From Actinomyces graevenitzii C83 (GTDB lineage: Bacteria > Actinomycetota > Actinomycetes > Actinomycetales > Actinomycetaceae): DNA of 64,000 nucleotides. Under the pieces are notes generated by a model. The model was given only the letters and a program-made list of their open reading frames with translations. It ran no database searches and had not been told where the DNA came from. The position numbers and the translations under genes were made by a program. The DNA lies in assembly GCF_000239695.1 (NCBI RefSeq), contig NZ_JH470339.1, positions 153,608-217,607 on the forward strand, in the 5' to 3' direction. Of the stretch, positions 1-8,690 are shown in pieces (position 1 is the stretch's first letter; each line of letters opens with the position of its first letter).

Positions 1-462
1 CCGGATCCCCTGTACAAGGCTCGCAGGATGTTACACACCAGATCTTGCCTGCTCACGCCGCGTCAGCAGCACCAACTACTCGACCTGTTCGCCAGCGATT
101 GCCACGTCGCACTCGAGGTCACTTGGAGTGCCTACCAGAACATCATTGATGCCTACCGCGCGCCCGACACGGCTGCGGGCAAGGCCATGATGCAAGCCGA
201 AATTAATACACTGACCTGCACGCGTGTACCGAGGGGTCTGAGAGAGCTCATTACGCTGGGCAGGACACTCAAACGCCGATCCAGGGACATCCTGGCCTAC
301 TTCGATCATCCCCACACCTCCAATGGCCCTACCGAAGCTATCAACGGGCGCCTTGAACATCTACGCGGATCCGCTCTTGGGTTCCGCAACCTCACCAACT
401 ACATCGCCCGCTGCCTCCTCGAAACCGGAGGATTCAGACCCCAACTACACCCTCAATTATGA
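1..462 (+). CDS. ISL3-family transposase, C-terminal part (cut by window edge)
   Basis: The reading frame is open from base 1 and ends at 462, giving 153 residues of the C-terminal half of an ISL3-family DDE transposase. Recognisable stretches are DPLYKARR near the start, LRELITLGRTLKRRSRDILAYFDH in the middle (seen around residues 80-100), then SNGPTEAINGRLEHLRGSA and FRNLTNYIARCLLE, which form the last catalytic block with its Glu. The N-terminal zinc finger and the first catalytic Asp lie outside the window, so intactness cannot be judged. The element ends just after the gene in a terminal repeat that matches the one at 13084-13108, where a second, decayed ISL3 copy lies in opposite orientation. 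Confidence 0.85.
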   Translation, partial: PDPLYKARRMLHTRSCLLTPRQQHQLLDLFASDCHVALEVTWSAYQNIIDAYRAPDTAAGKAMMQAEINTLTCTRVPRGLRELITLGRTLKRRSRDILAYFDHPHTSNGPTEAINGRLEHLRGSALGFRNLTNYIARCLLETGGFRPQLHPQL

Positions 463-468
463 AGAGCC
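444..468. repeat. ISL3 terminal inverted repeat (3' end)
   Basis: The sequence around the transposase stop codon, with core ACACCCTCAATTATGAAGAGCC, nearly matches ACACCCTCAAATGCGAAGAGCC at 13087-13108. This marks the outer 3' end of the left ISL3 element. What follows belongs to the tet(W) leader region. Confidence 0.6.
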
Positions 469-500
469 ATATAAGGGGAAGAAAAATTTCTTTTAGATAC

Positions 501-529
501 TTGTTTTCCTAAAACTGATGTGATATAAT
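501..529 (+). promoter_or_regulatory. tet(W) promoter
   Basis: A -35 like TTGTTT (501-506) and a perfect -10 TATAAT (524-529) are separated by 17 bases. The stretch is AT-rich and sits directly upstream of the leader that precedes tet(W). It is the only good sigma-70-type promoter between the ISL3 end and the resistance gene. Confidence 0.7.
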
Positions 530-558
530 AATTCAAGTCCAGAAAAGGAGTAAAAAAT

Positions 559-582
559 ATGCGGCAAGGTATTCTTAAATAA
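559..582 (+). CDS. tet(W) upstream leader peptide MRQGILK
   Basis: A seven-residue open frame, MRQGILK, follows a good AGGAG ribosome site. Its codons overlap the left arm (about 562-580) of a long inverted repeat whose right arm lies at about 654-673 (ATTTAAGAATACTTTTGCC), followed by TTATCAATTTT. Ribosomal-protection tet genes of the tet(M)/tet(W) group carry this kind of leader. Translation state is thought to decide whether the terminator-like fold forms. Confidence 0.6.
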   Translation: MRQGILK

Positions 583-653
583 AACTATAATCAAATAGTG
601 GGAACAAAGGATTATGATAGTCCCTTTTGTAGGGGCTTAGTTTTTTGTACCCA

Positions 654-683
654 ATTTAAGAATACTTTTGCCTTATCAATTTT
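654..683 (+). terminator. Upstream attenuator arm of the tet(W) leader
   Basis: The 654-673 segment is the reverse complement, with few mismatches, of the MRQGILK coding segment (562-580), and a T-rich stretch follows. In the absence of ribosomes on the leader ORF this long-range hairpin would act as an intrinsic terminator. This reading follows the tet(M) model; the pairing is seen, the function inferred. Confidence 0.45.
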
Positions 684-719
684 GACATATCCCCAAAAAC
701 AGCACTCACAAACAGGTGT

Positions 720-764
720 ATGCTGCATATGTGTATGTCCGCAAATTATCATCCCCAGTGGTAA
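720..764 (+). CDS. tet(W) second leader peptide
   Basis: A 14-codon frame, MLHMCMSANYHPQW, ends at TAA 762-764 inside the left arm of a strong hairpin. It could also start at ATG 729 or 735. The position, directly in front of the terminator hairpin, fits tetracycline-responsive attenuation: a stalled or slow ribosome here would melt the hairpin and let RNA polymerase read into tet(W). Confidence 0.6.
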   Translation: MLHMCMSANYHPQW

Positions 765-789
765 AAGTATTTTACTGCTGGGGATTTTT
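753..789 (+). terminator. tet(W) attenuator hairpin
   Basis: CCCCAG...TAAAA pairs with TTTTA...CTGGGG around a short GTA loop with two internal mismatches, and is followed by ATTTTT. It overlaps the end of the 14-residue leader ORF, so it is best read as the transcription attenuator of tet(W). Confidence 0.7.
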
Positions 790-823
790 ATGCCCTTCGG
801 GGCAGTAAAGGGAGGACAATCAC

Positions 824-2746
824 ATGAAAATAATCAATATTGGAATTCTTGCCCATGTAGACGCTGGAAAGACGACCTTGACGGAGAGCCTGCTATATGC
901 CAGCGGAGCCATTTCAGAACCGGGGAGCGTCGAAAAAGGGACAACGAGGACGGACACCATGCTTTTGGAGCGGCAGCGTGGGATTACCATTCAAGCGGCA
1001 GTCACTTCCTTCCAGTGGCACAGATGTAAAGTCAACATTGTGGATACGCCCGGCCACATGGATTTTTTGGCGGAGGTGTACCGCTCTTTGGCTGTTTTAG
1101 ATGGGGCCATCTTGGTGATCTCCGCTAAAGATGGTGTGCAGGCCCAGACCCGTATTCTGTTCCATGCCCTGCGGAAAATGGACATTCCCACCGTTATCTT
1201 TATCAATAAGATCGACCAGGCTGGCGTTGATTTGCAGGGCGTGGTTCAGTCTGTTCGGGATAAGCTCTCCGCCGATATTATCATCAAGCAGACGGTGTCG
1301 CTGTCCCCGGAAATAGTCCTGGAGGAAAATACCGACATAGAAGCATGGGATGCGGTCATCGAAAATAACGATGAATTATTGGAAGAGTATATCGCAGGAG
1401 AACCAATCAGCCGGGAAGAACTTGCGCAGGAGGAACAGCGGCGGGTTCAAGACGCCTCCCTGTTCCCGGTCTATCATGGCAGCGCCAAAAAGGGCCTTGG
1501 CATTCAACCGTTGATGGATGCGGTGACAGGGCTGTTCCAACCGATTGGGGAACAGGGGAGCGACGCCCTATGCGGCAGCGTTTTCAAGGTGGAGTATACA
1601 GATTGTGGCCAGCGGCTCATCTATTTGCGGCTATACAGCGGAACGCTGCGCCTGCGGGATACGGTGGCTCTGGCCGGGAGAGAAAAGCTGAAAATCACAG
1701 AGATGCGTATTCCATCCAAAGGGGAAATTGTTCGGACAGACACCGCTTATCCGGGTGAAATTGTTATCCTTCCCAGCGACAGCGTGAGGTTAAACGATGT
1801 ATTAGGGGACCCAACCCGGCTCCCTCGTAAAAGGTGGCGTGAGGACCCCCTCCCCATGCTGCGGACGTCGATTGCGCCGAAAACGGCAGCGCAAAGAGAA
1901 CGGCTGCTGGACGCTCTTACGCAACTTGCGGATACTGACCCGCTTTTGCGCTGCGAGGTGGATTCCATCACCCATGAGATCATTCTTTCTTTTTTGGGCC
2001 GGGTGCAGTTGGAGGTTGTTTCCGCTTTGCTGTCGGAAAAATACAAGCTTGAAACAGTGGTAAAGGAACCCACCGTCATTTATATGGAGCGGCCGCTCAA
2101 AGCAGCCAGCCACACCATCCATATCGAGGTGCCGCCCAACCCGTTTTGGGCATCCATCGGACTGTCTGTTACACCACTCCCGCTTGGCTCCGGTGTACAA
2201 TACGAGAGCCGGGTTTCGCTGGGATACTTGAACCAGAGTTTTCAAAACGCTGTCAGGGATGGTATCCGTTACGGGCTGGAGCAGGGCTTGTTCGGCTGGA
2301 ACGTAACGGACTGTAAGATTTGCTTTGAATACGGGCTTTATTACAGTCCGGTCAGCACGCCGGCGGACTTCCGCTCATTGGCCCCGATTGTATTGGAACA
2401 GGCATTGAAGGAATCAGGGACGCAACTGCTGGAACCTTATCTCTCCTTCACCCTCTATGCGCCCCGGGAATATCTTTCCAGGGCTTATCATGATGCACCG
2501 AAATACTGTGCCACCATCGAAACGGTCCAGGTAAAAAAGGATGAAGTTGTCTTTACTGGCGAGATTCCCGCCCGCTGTATACAGGCATACCGTACTGATC
2601 TGGCCTTTTACACCAACGGGCAGAGCGTATGCCTTACAGAACTGAAAGGGTATCAGGCCGCTGTCGGCAAGCCAGTCATCCAGCCCCGCCGTCCAAACAG
2701 CCGCCTGGACAAGGTGCGCCATATGTTCAGTAAGATCACTGGTTGA
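824..2746 (+). CDS. tet(W): Tetracycline resistance ribosomal protection protein Tet(W)
   Basis: This 640-residue GTPase of the EF-G-like ribosomal protection family removes tetracycline from the 30S A site. The sequence is Tet(W) almost throughout. It begins with the P-loop [10 protein letters not shown] (about residues 10-19), followed by switch I with [13 protein letters not shown] (G3) and NKID (G4). Length matches the family (about 639). A strong GGGAGGA site precedes ATG 824. The extreme C-terminus reads FSKITG where the usual ending is close to FQKVM, so the homology breaks in the last five or six codons, as if the 3' end was joined to other DNA. Regulation is by the attenuator leader at 559-789. 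The gene's base composition and codon use are Firmicutes-like rather than actinobacterial. Confidence 0.97.
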   Translation: MKIINIGILAHVDAGKTTLTESLLYASGAISEPGSVEKGTTRTDTMLLERQRGITIQAAVTSFQWHRCKVNIVDTPGHMDFLAEVYRSLAVLDGAILVISAKDGVQAQTRILFHALRKMDIPTVIFINKIDQAGVDLQGVVQSVRDKLSADIIIKQTVSLSPEIVLEENTDIEAWDAVIENNDELLEEYIAGEPISREELAQEEQRRVQDASLFPVYHGSAKKGLGIQPLMDAVTGLFQPIGEQGSDALCGSVFKVEYTDCGQRLIYLRLYSGTLRLRDTVALAGREKLKITEMRIPSKGEIVRTDTAYPGEIVILPSDSVRLNDVLGDPTRLPRKRWREDPLPMLRTSIAPKTAAQRERLLDALTQLADTDPLLRCEVDSITHEIILSFLGRVQLEVVSALLSEKYKLETVVKEPTVIYMERPLKAASHTIHIEVPPNPFWASIGLSVTPLPLGSGVQYESRVSLGYLNQSFQNAVRDGIRYGLEQGLFGWNVTDCKICFEYGLYYSPVSTPADFRSLAPIVLEQALKESGTQLLEPYLSFTLYAPREYLSRAYHDAPKYCATIETVQVKKDEVVFTGEIPARCIQAYRTDLAFYTNGQSVCLTELKGYQAAVGKPVIQPRRPNSRLDKVRHMFSKITG

Positions 2747-2802
2747 TTTCCGATCCCAACCGAACACATTGAGCTGACGGCACGCTCCCGCAGTTAACCG
2801 AA

Positions 2803-2840
2803 CGCCCCCGAGGTCCTATCCGGGCCCCGGGGGCGGCATT
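2803..2840 (+). terminator. Terminator after tet(W)
   Basis: CGCCCCCG (2803-2810) and CGGGGGCG (2828-2835) form a GC-rich stem, followed by GCATTTT. It lies 57 bases after the tet(W) stop and before the IS30 element. Confidence 0.55.
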
Positions 2841-2966
2841 TTCCCAGTTGAAGGAATGGTGGAGATGTGTTTCGATGGGTCCGGTGGCCATGCTCCGCCC
2901 GCCGCCCGGCACCTCTTCCCAGACTCAGCCGGACGGTCGGTCCGTCTATTCCGTTTTTCTCCTAGG

Positions 2967-4259
2967 CTAGGCCAGCGGGGCATCGCCCCTCTCTGCGCGC
3001 GCCCTCTCGATGAGCCCCGGCGTCAGGTCGAGATCGCCGAGCGGCACGTCCTCCACGCCGTAGGCGTCCAGCAGCGCCGCCGCGTCCTCCCCGAGCATCG
3101 CCCTGAAGGCGCGCGCGGGCGTCGCGAAGCCGAGCGCGCCGCGGGGCTCGGAGTTCACGTGCGACATGGCCAGCGCCAGGTCGGCCGGGGCGAGCCGGTC
3201 GAACCTGATTCCGGCGCCCTTGGGCAGCAGCTTCCTGATCTCGACGTGGTTGCGCTCGCAGGCGCCCTTCTGGTCGCTGCGCCTGGGGTCGCAGTAGAAC
3301 AGCCTCGTCTCGCCCGGCCCCTCGCCGAGCAGCGCCGCGATCGCCGCCTCGTCGGAGAACTCGGCGCCGTTGTCGGTGAGGACGGCGCGGAACACGCGGC
3401 GCGTCCCGTCGGCGCCGAGGATGGCCCGGACGCCCTCCAGGGCGTCCGCGACGCACCCGGCGGTCTTCTCCTCCAGCGGCAGCGCGAGCTGGAGCCTGCT
3501 GGGGCGGTGCAGCAGCGTGAGCAGGCAGGCGGAGTCCTCCCGGGCCCCCTCGACGGTGTCCATCTCCCAGGCCGCGGCGCACGCGTCCTCCCCGAGGGCG
3601 AGGAACGCGGCATGCGACCTGCGGGCGGAGTGGCGGGTCGCCGCCCGGCCCGCGGCGCGCTTCCTCGGCCTGTAGCCGACCTTGCGCCTGAGCTCCATGT
3701 TGGTCATGCCGTCGTAGCCCGCCGAGACCCAGCGGTAGATGGTCGACGGCGACAGGTCCACCGGGCCGCCGTTGCGCGCCGCCATCTGCTCGGGCGACAG
3801 CCCCCGGCGCAGGCAGTCCCTTATCGCCTCCAGCCTGGCCGCCGCGGCGGGCTCGTCGGCGTCTATCCCGCGCCTGGACGAGACGAGGACCGAGTCGGCG
3901 CACAGCTGCGCGGCCCGGGCCTCGTAGAAGACGTGGGGGCGGCGCTTGCAGCCGATCGCGCGGTACCGGCCGCACCCGTTGCAGCAGCGCGGCCACGCCG
4001 CCAGGCGCGGGCAGGCCGCCGACAGGTCGGCGGAGGCGTCCACGCGCTCGCCGCGCCTGGCCTTCGGCGCCGTCACGAACCTGTGCGACGCCACCTCGGC
4101 GCTCACCGTCGAGGGCGACCTGCCCAGCTCCCTCGCGATCTCCCTGCACGACGCCCTGCGCTCCAGCATCCTCTGGACCGTGTCCCGCTCGTGCCTCGTG
4201 AGCCTTCCGTAGGCCCTCGGGACCGCCCTTGCGGAGCCGCTCTTCTTCTTTCCGGACAT
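2967..4259 (-). CDS. IS30-family transposase
   Basis: This 430-residue DDE transposase belongs to the IS30 family. The N-terminal helix-turn-helix reads YGRLTRHERDTVQRML, followed by REIARELGRSPSTVSAEV. A Cys cluster (CPRLAAWPRCCNGCGRY) follows, then a second HTH with SPSTIYRWV. The catalytic core shows WEMDTVEG (first Asp), VLTDNGAEF (second Asp) and KGACERNHVEIRKLLPKG (Glu). ATG 4259 is chosen because GGAGGA sits a few bases upstream; a longer frame exists but has no ribosome site. The gene looks intact and very GC-rich. Its style (MTNMELRRKVGYRPRK segment) resembles elements of Coriobacteriia, which suggests it came with the flanking carbamoyltransferase DNA. Confidence 0.9.
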   Translation of the reverse strand: MSGKKKSGSARAVPRAYGRLTRHERDTVQRMLERRASCREIARELGRSPSTVSAEVASHRFVTAPKARRGERVDASADLSAACPRLAAWPRCCNGCGRYRAIGCKRRPHVFYEARAAQLCADSVLVSSRRGIDADEPAAAARLEAIRDCLRRGLSPEQMAARNGGPVDLSPSTIYRWVSAGYDGMTNMELRRKVGYRPRKRAAGRAATRHSARRSHAAFLALGEDACAAAWEMDTVEGAREDSACLLTLLHRPSRLQLALPLEEKTAGCVADALEGVRAILGADGTRRVFRAVLTDNGAEFSDEAAIAALLGEGPGETRLFYCDPRRSDQKGACERNHVEIRKLLPKGAGIRFDRLAPADLALAMSHVNSEPRGALGFATPARAFRAMLGEDAAALLDAYGVEDVPLGDLDLTPGLIERARAERGDAPLA

Positions 4260-4311
4260 GCCGTCCTCCGATCTCCCGGGGCCGGCCGATCCGGCCCTCA
4301 GGGTATCGGGT

Positions 4312-4349
4312 TCCCACATTCATCCGCACATGTGCGGATGAATGTGGGA
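4312..4349. repeat. 38-bp perfect palindrome at the IS30 right end
   Basis: TCCCACATTCATCCGCACA (4312-4330) is followed without spacer by its exact reverse complement (4331-4349). It lies upstream of the transposase start, where the right terminal repeat of the IS should be. Two IS30 ends facing each other would produce such a structure. The left end near 2850-2880 shows only weak similarity. Confidence 0.75.
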
Positions 4350-4381
4350 GGTGTTCGGATAAAGTTGATAATCAAGGTGAA

Positions 4382-4693
4382 GTCTCCAGCTCCAGCTACA
4401 TGGATGTGTTCTATCCGAAGTACCAGGTGACCTGGGATATGATGAACGTTGCCGGTCCGAACAGCATGTTCATGCACTGCCTGCCCGCCAACCGTGGCGA
4501 GGAAGTCGTCGACGAGGTCATGGACGATCCCGAGCGCTCCCTGTGCTGGGTCGAGGCCGAGAACCGCAAGCACTCCATTCGCGCCATCCTGGCCACTCTG
4601 TGCCCCCAGAGCGAGCCCGACGAGCAGAAGGCTGCGGCATACCGCGCCACCATCAATGAGCGCATGGCCGCTCTCGGTAAGCACGGTCTGTAA
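4382..4693 (+). pseudogene. Putrescine/ornithine carbamoyltransferase, C-terminal fragment
   Basis: About 100 residues of a transcarbamylase C-terminus, with YPKYQVTWDMM, then MFMHCLPANRGEEVVDEV (the HCLP ornithine/putrescine-side motif), then ENRKHSIRAILATL. The first two thirds of the enzyme are missing. The break is at the IS30 palindrome, so the gene was probably cut by that insertion. The sequence resembles putrescine carbamoyltransferases (agmatine deiminase pathway) more than ArgF, judging from the YPKYQV and MHCLPA segments. Not functional. Confidence 0.8.
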
Positions 4694-4706
4694 GACGTAC
4701 CAGGTC

Positions 4707-4729
4707 GGGCGAGCTACGGCTCGCCCGCC
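4707..4729 (+). terminator. Hairpin after the carbamoyltransferase fragment
   Basis: GGGCGAGC and GCTCGCCC flank a short loop just after the fragment's stop codon. No T-run follows. It is probably the original gene's terminator. Confidence 0.4.
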
Positions 4730-4741
4730 TTCGCAGGAGAT

Positions 4742-4859
4742 GGGCGACCTCATGGCCATCGGCGAGGAGAACTGCAAGGTCTCCGACGACAACCGAGTGC
4801 ATCAAGGGCGCCGACTTCATCTACACCGACGTGTGGTATGGCCTGTACGATGCTTTCTG
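4742..4859 (+). pseudogene. Second carbamoyltransferase fragment (internal part, frameshifted)
   Basis: DLMAIGEENCKVSDDN is followed, in a shifted frame, by ECIKGADFIYTDVWYGLYDAF and a stop. In putrescine carbamoyltransferases the YTDVWYGLY segment lies just before YPKYQV, which here is upstream at 4400. The order is therefore scrambled, and this must be a second partial copy or a rearranged piece. Not functional. Confidence 0.65.
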
Positions 4860-5002
4860 ATGGGCGGCAGCAGATGCTTGTCTCTTGCTGCCCATCATCT
4901 GCGCCACTGCGCGTAGGCACTGGCGCCCTGTCTGAAGTTAAACAGACCTTTCGAGTGTGCACGAAGTGATTGCGCCAACAACGAAGCCCCAACCTGCTCG
5001 CT

Positions 5003-5395
5003 AACTCATGGGCAAGCCACCTGAGACTACTCATTTCCCCTACTAGCAATGAAGGCCTGCAACCTGCAGTTTTGCAAACTGCTTGAAAGGCGCCTGCGTT
5101 GATTCACTTCCTATTGCAGCTGGCGGCTCGCACACGAAAAGGCACTTGAGTTTCAAAGCGGGCGTTTTCGTCGATATCGAACCTCTAAAGGCTGTCCGCC
5201 GTGCCCTTTGGGACAAAAACGAAAACTCAAAGCCCCGAGTTTGGAATGAGTTTTTGAGATTGCCCCGGCTTTTGTCCCCGAAGCCGATGAAACACGACAT
5301 AGTGTTACTTGGCGGCACTCGGTTTGAGACGGCATCGAAAACTGAGGACAACTGGAATGTCGGGACAGTAAAACTGAAGCCATCGAGTGGGAGTA
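5003..5395. repeat. ~395-bp repeat, copy A
   Basis: From AACTCATGGGCAAGCCACC to GAGTGGGAGT this stretch aligns along its whole length with 9755-10149, same orientation, clearly diverged (roughly three quarters identical by eye), with single-base indels. The indels break every reading frame, so it does not look coding. Both copies keep an inverted pair GGGACAAAA ... TTTTGTCCC with GAGTTT-type elements between, which suggests a folded RNA or DNA. A terminator follows about 110 bases on. Copies A and B enclose the mef/msr-like operon. Confidence 0.75.
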
Positions 5396-5506
5396 GGCCG
5401 ATAGGGTTCTGACCTGCGATTTTGAGTGCCGCACTGTGCCGCTGAGTTTCGTTTCGTACGAGAGTCATGACAAAGCCACCAGCGACGGAGATGAGTAAAA
5501 GCGATT

Positions 5507-5550
5507 AAAGAGCCTCCGTTCCCTGCGTTGGGACGGAGGCTCTTTCTTTG
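5507..5550. terminator. Terminator between repeat A and the msr-like gene
   Basis: AAAGAGCCTCCGT (5507-5519) and ACGGAGGCTCTTT (5533-5545) form a perfect 13-bp stem followed by CTTT on the + side and preceded by A's. It can serve both the + strand repeat region and the minus-strand ABC-F gene, whose stop is at 5602. Confidence 0.75.
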
Positions 5551-5601
5551 CCGTTTTACTCCCTTGTCTCCGTTCGGGGATTATTTCTTGCTCATTTAGG
5601 G

Positions 5602-7071
5602 CTATTCGCGCTGAAAGATTTTGACTAGCTTGGTGTCCTTTATTTCGTAGACAATGTCTGCGACGTTCTCGACCAGCCTCTTATCGTGGGAGACGAACAC
5701 TATCGTTCCGGCATAGGCGCTCATCATCTGCTCGAGGGCTTCGGCGCTCTTGATGTCCAGGTAATTTCCAGGCTCGTCCATGAGCAAGATGTTGTATCTG
5801 CCCAGCAGCATCTTCGCGAGTAGCAGCTTGATGACTTCGCCTCCCGAGAGAACGCCAACGTCCTTTGTCAGGTCGCGCGGTCCGATTCCCATAGAGGCGA
5901 GGATGCCTCGAATTTCGGTCATGCTGTACTCGCAACCATCCTGCATGAACGAGATCGCAGACTGACGGGCGTCGAACTTGTAGCCTGTTTGCTCGAAGTA
6001 ACCGATCTCTGCCTTGGGAGAGATGTTGATACCGTCGGCGCGTCGAGCGATTGCCTTCAGCAGGCTGGTCTTTCCTGTACCGTTGCCACCGGTGATGGCC
6101 ACTTTGGCACCGAGCGGTATCTCGAATTTCGCGTGGTCATAGAGCATGCAGTTGCCGAAGCTCAAGCTGAAATCGTCTGCCGAGATGGGAAATTTACTAT
6201 GCAGTTCCAGGGCCTTGCTCTGGCGGAACCGCACGGCGCGAATGCTATCTGGGGCCTCAATCCCTTCGAGCGCTTCGAGGCGCTTCTCCATGTCCTTAGC
6301 CGCCTGGTACATCCTCTTCTGTTTGGTGCCGGTTGCTTTCTGATGCCCCAATCGACCTGCATACTCGTTGCTTTTTTTCGCAGCCTTCCGCTTGGCGTCG
6401 ACCTGCCGTGCTTTTTTCCGTTGTTTTTCGATGGCGGCTTCGAGGCGATCGCGCTCGCGCATCGCCTCTTCGTATCGAGTCGCCTGAGCTTTGCGCTCTT
6501 CTTCTTTCTGTCGCAGATAGTCGGAGTAGTCACCCCAGAATTCGGAAATACCGCCGTCTTTGAGCTCCCAGATCTTGTCTACCACCTGGTCGAGAAAATG
6601 ACGGTCATGGCTCACGATGAGCAGAGCCCCATCAAATGCCTTGAGTTGTCCGACGAGAAGGCGGATGCCGTCTTGGTCGAGGTGGCTCGTAGGCTCGTCG
6701 GCGAAGATCGCGCTTGCATGCTGGGAGAGTGCAGAGGCAATCTTGGCGCGTGTTTCCTCCCCGCCGCTCATCGTCTCCTGCGCCACTCCGGCGACGTTGA
6801 GACGGGAGAGCATCTCACCACTGTCCTGAGCCGCATCAAGGTCGAGTTCATCGAGTTGGCCGATGAGGGCAATGCTGCCGAAGCGCCTGACGTCGGCGTC
6901 CGCAATGGTAAGATTGCCGCTCAGAATTTTAAGCAGGCTGGTTTTGCCTGCGCCATTGTCTCCCACCAAGCCGATGCGATCGTAGGAGTAGATTTCCAAC
7001 TCTTCGATATCTAGGATATCGCGGCCGGCATATTCCAAAAAGATGTCTTTAGCTTTGACTATGAGTTCCAT
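5602..7071 (-). CDS. ABC-F ribosomal protection protein, Msr(D)-like
   Basis: This 489-residue soluble protein has two ABC domains and no membrane segment. Such ARE-type ABC-F proteins dislodge macrolides or related drugs from the ribosome. Walker A1 is GDNGAGKTS (about residue 38), signature 1 [10 protein letters not shown], Walker B1 [11 protein letters not shown] long charged linker follows (about 195-270). Then come Walker A2 GGNGTGKTS, signature 2 [13 protein letters not shown] and [11 protein letters not shown]. Segments such as [37 protein letters not shown] and [12 protein letters not shown] follow Msr(D) closely, but the protein is clearly diverged. It lies downstream of a Mef-like transporter in the same orientation, the order of mef-msr(D) operons. 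The start at 7071 has a weak AGGCGG site. Confidence 0.9.
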   Translation of the reverse strand: MELIVKAKDIFLEYAGRDILDIEELEIYSYDRIGLVGDNGAGKTSLLKILSGNLTIADADVRRFGSIALIGQLDELDLDAAQDSGEMLSRLNVAGVAQETMSGGEETRAKIASALSQHASAIFADEPTSHLDQDGIRLLVGQLKAFDGALLIVSHDRHFLDQVVDKIWELKDGGISEFWGDYSDYLRQKEEERKAQATRYEEAMRERDRLEAAIEKQRKKARQVDAKRKAAKKSNEYAGRLGHQKATGTKQKRMYQAAKDMEKRLEALEGIEAPDSIRAVRFRQSKALELHSKFPISADDFSLSFGNCMLYDHAKFEIPLGAKVAITGGNGTGKTSLLKAIARRADGINISPKAEIGYFEQTGYKFDARQSAISFMQDGCEYSMTEIRGILASMGIGPRDLTKDVGVLSGGEVIKLLLAKMLLGRYNILLMDEPGNYLDIKSAEALEQMMSAYAGTIVFVSHDKRLVENVADIVYEIKDTKLVKIFQRE

Positions 7072-7093
7072 AGGTTGAACCGCCTTTTGTGTA

Positions 7094-7120
7094 TTAGCGT
7101 TTTACTGGAAGCGCAGCCAT
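7094..7120 (-). CDS. Possible leader peptide MAALPVKR before the ABC-F gene
   Basis: An eight-residue frame ends 22 bases before the ABC-F start, in the 261-base gap after the transporter gene. Streptococcal msr(D) also has a short leader ORF in this position whose stalling with macrolide controls readthrough. The peptide sequence differs and the ribosome site is poor, so this is a positional guess. Confidence 0.3.
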   Translation of the reverse strand: MAALPVKR

Positions 7121-7332
7121 GCCAAAAAAGATTGCTCACGTCGATTTTTCGCCTTTGCCCAATTGCCGGCGCGAGCGTTTTGACCTTGCGCAAGCCGGCA
7201 AATCCGAAAATGATAGTTGGCGACGAATAAGGAGCGCGATGCGGAATGTCGGTGCAATACCTCGTCGTCGCAAGGGCTTGAAGGCTGACGCTTGAACCGA
7301 TGGCTGCTGCCTCTTTTTTTCGAATACTTGGG

Positions 7333-8619
7333 CTATTGAATCTGCCCGGTATCTCTTTTCCCCGCGTTTCGGACGCTCGGAGCAAGCAGCATAGCCATCG
7401 CAAGCAGTACCATGGTCGCTCCAGAGCCGACGAACCATAACGGAGCTCCAAGCAGATCCGCAAAAACGGAGGGGGCTGCGAGGCCCATGGGCATGGCCCA
7501 CGCCATGATGGTTCCGTAGAGGCCGAAAACGCGGCCTAGGTACTCAGGAGGTATCTGCTCCTGCATAAGGGCAGTCTGGGTTCCCGCGTACAACGGGGAG
7601 CATGCGCCCATAAGAAAGCTCACCGGCAGGAAAGCAGCGAACAATGACGGGCCGAGCGATCCGGATACGATTGCGGCAATGCCGAAGCCGGCAATCGCGG
7701 CGACCATGGTGAACGACCTATTGCGGAACCCTCCCGTGGCCGCCAAAATGCCGGACCCAGCCAGCATGCCTGCAGAAAAAAGGATTTCCACCAAAGCGGC
7801 ATCCCCCGTGCTACCGCCAAAATGCCCCAAGGTCATTATTGGGAACAATGCCGCGAGCGGAGAGAACGCGAAAGCGAAGACGAACCCGCACCAAAGAAGG
7901 GCGAACAGCCCCCTGTACTCCCTAATCAGCTTGTAGCCGTCCGAAATCTCAGAGAAGAGCTCTCGAACCTTATTGGAAAAGGACAAGCTGCGGTCGGCTT
8001 CATCGAGGCCCCCTGCGTCTATCTGTGCGGCGAGGACGGCTAAAGAAGCGAAAAGCGCTCCCAGCACGTCGAGGACAATCATAGCGGTAATGCCCGCCAC
8101 GGGATAAATCACTGCTGCAAGCGCGGCGCCAAGAATGTATCCGCCGGACTGAATCGCCTGAGTCACCCCCGATAGGCGAACGAGATGCTCTGGCGGGGCG
8201 AGATGGGGCGTGAGAGATTGGGAGGCTGGCGTGTAGAACGAAGTACCAACTGCACGGAGAAACAGGGCGATGAGAATTAGCCATGCAGGTAAGCTGCCGG
8301 CCAACGAGGCAATCGCCAAGGCGGCACCCACCGCGGCAATGAAGAGGTCGGCGCCGATGAGGACACGTTTCAAAGGCAGTCTGTCGACAACGGCGCCCGC
8401 AAGGATTCCGAACAAAGCAATCGGCAGAAAGCCTGCCAGCGATGCTAAGGAGAGGAGAGAAGACGACCCTGTCGTGAGGGCGAGATGCCAAATAAGACCC
8501 ATTTGGAGAATCGAACTCGTCAATGTCGAAACGAGCTCCCCGCCCCATACGAAACAAAGCTTGAATTGCCATGAATGGCACAGCAGAACAGACCTGCCCC
8601 GAGAGGTTTCAAATATCAT
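7333..8619 (-). CDS. MFS macrolide efflux transporter, Mef-like
   Basis: A 428-residue transporter with about 12 hydrophobic segments. It follows the Mef family along its length: SSILQMGLIWHL and SLASLAGFLPIALFG in the first helices, then VVDRLPLKRVLIGADLFIAAVGAAL (the loop 2-3 region), RAVGTSFYTPASQSLTP, YAGTQTALMQEQIPPEYLGRVFGL, and SIMAWAMPMGL-like SGTIMAWAMPMGL near the end. ATG 8619 is preferred over an upstream in-frame ATG (8670), because the upstream segment overlaps a terminator-like fold and Mef proteins start only a few residues before the SWQFKL segment. The gene sits behind a promoter, a leader peptide and a hairpin, so expression is probably inducible. Expected role: proton-driven efflux of macrolides, paired with the ABC-F protein. 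Confidence 0.85.
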   Translation of the reverse strand: MIFETSRGRSVLLCHSWQFKLCFVWGGELVSTLTSSILQMGLIWHLALTTGSSSLLSLASLAGFLPIALFGILAGAVVDRLPLKRVLIGADLFIAAVGAALAIASLAGSLPAWLILIALFLRAVGTSFYTPASQSLTPHLAPPEHLVRLSGVTQAIQSGGYILGAALAAVIYPVAGITAMIVLDVLGALFASLAVLAAQIDAGGLDEADRSLSFSNKVRELFSEISDGYKLIREYRGLFALLWCGFVFAFAFSPLAALFPIMTLGHFGGSTGDAALVEILFSAGMLAGSGILAATGGFRNRSFTMVAAIAGFGIAAIVSGSLGPSLFAAFLPVSFLMGACSPLYAGTQTALMQEQIPPEYLGRVFGLYGTIMAWAMPMGLAAPSVFADLLGAPLWFVGSGATMVLLAMAMLLAPSVRNAGKRDTGQIQ

Positions 8620-8644
8620 GGTTATGTCCAATCGTGAAATGGCG

Positions 8645-8690
8645 TGCAGAAAAACAGCGCGACGCCACAACAGCGCCGCTTTCTAGGCGC
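8645..8690 (-). promoter_or_regulatory. Attenuator-like folds before the mef-like gene
   Basis: On the minus strand AGCGCC and GGCGCT flank the leader stop codon and can pair. An overlapping alternative pairs AGCGGCGC with GCGTCGCGCT, imperfectly, followed by GTTTTTC. Mutually exclusive folds, with a leader ORF ending inside them, fit transcription attenuation as known for mef/mel operons. Pairing is judged by eye. Confidence 0.45.

Noticed and set aside
2856..4430. Long Arg/Pro/Gly-rich open frame on the + strand opposite the IS30 transposase
   Set aside because: It is the antisense shadow of a very GC-rich gene; composition is unnatural and no ribosome site is present.
5043..5468. 141-codon minus-strand frame inside repeat A
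   Set aside because: Repeat B carries single-base indels in the same region that destroy the frame, so coding is unlikely.
5989..7014. 341-codon + strand frame opposite the ABC-F gene
   Set aside because: The minus strand encodes a complete ABC-F protein with all motifs; the + frame has no known features.
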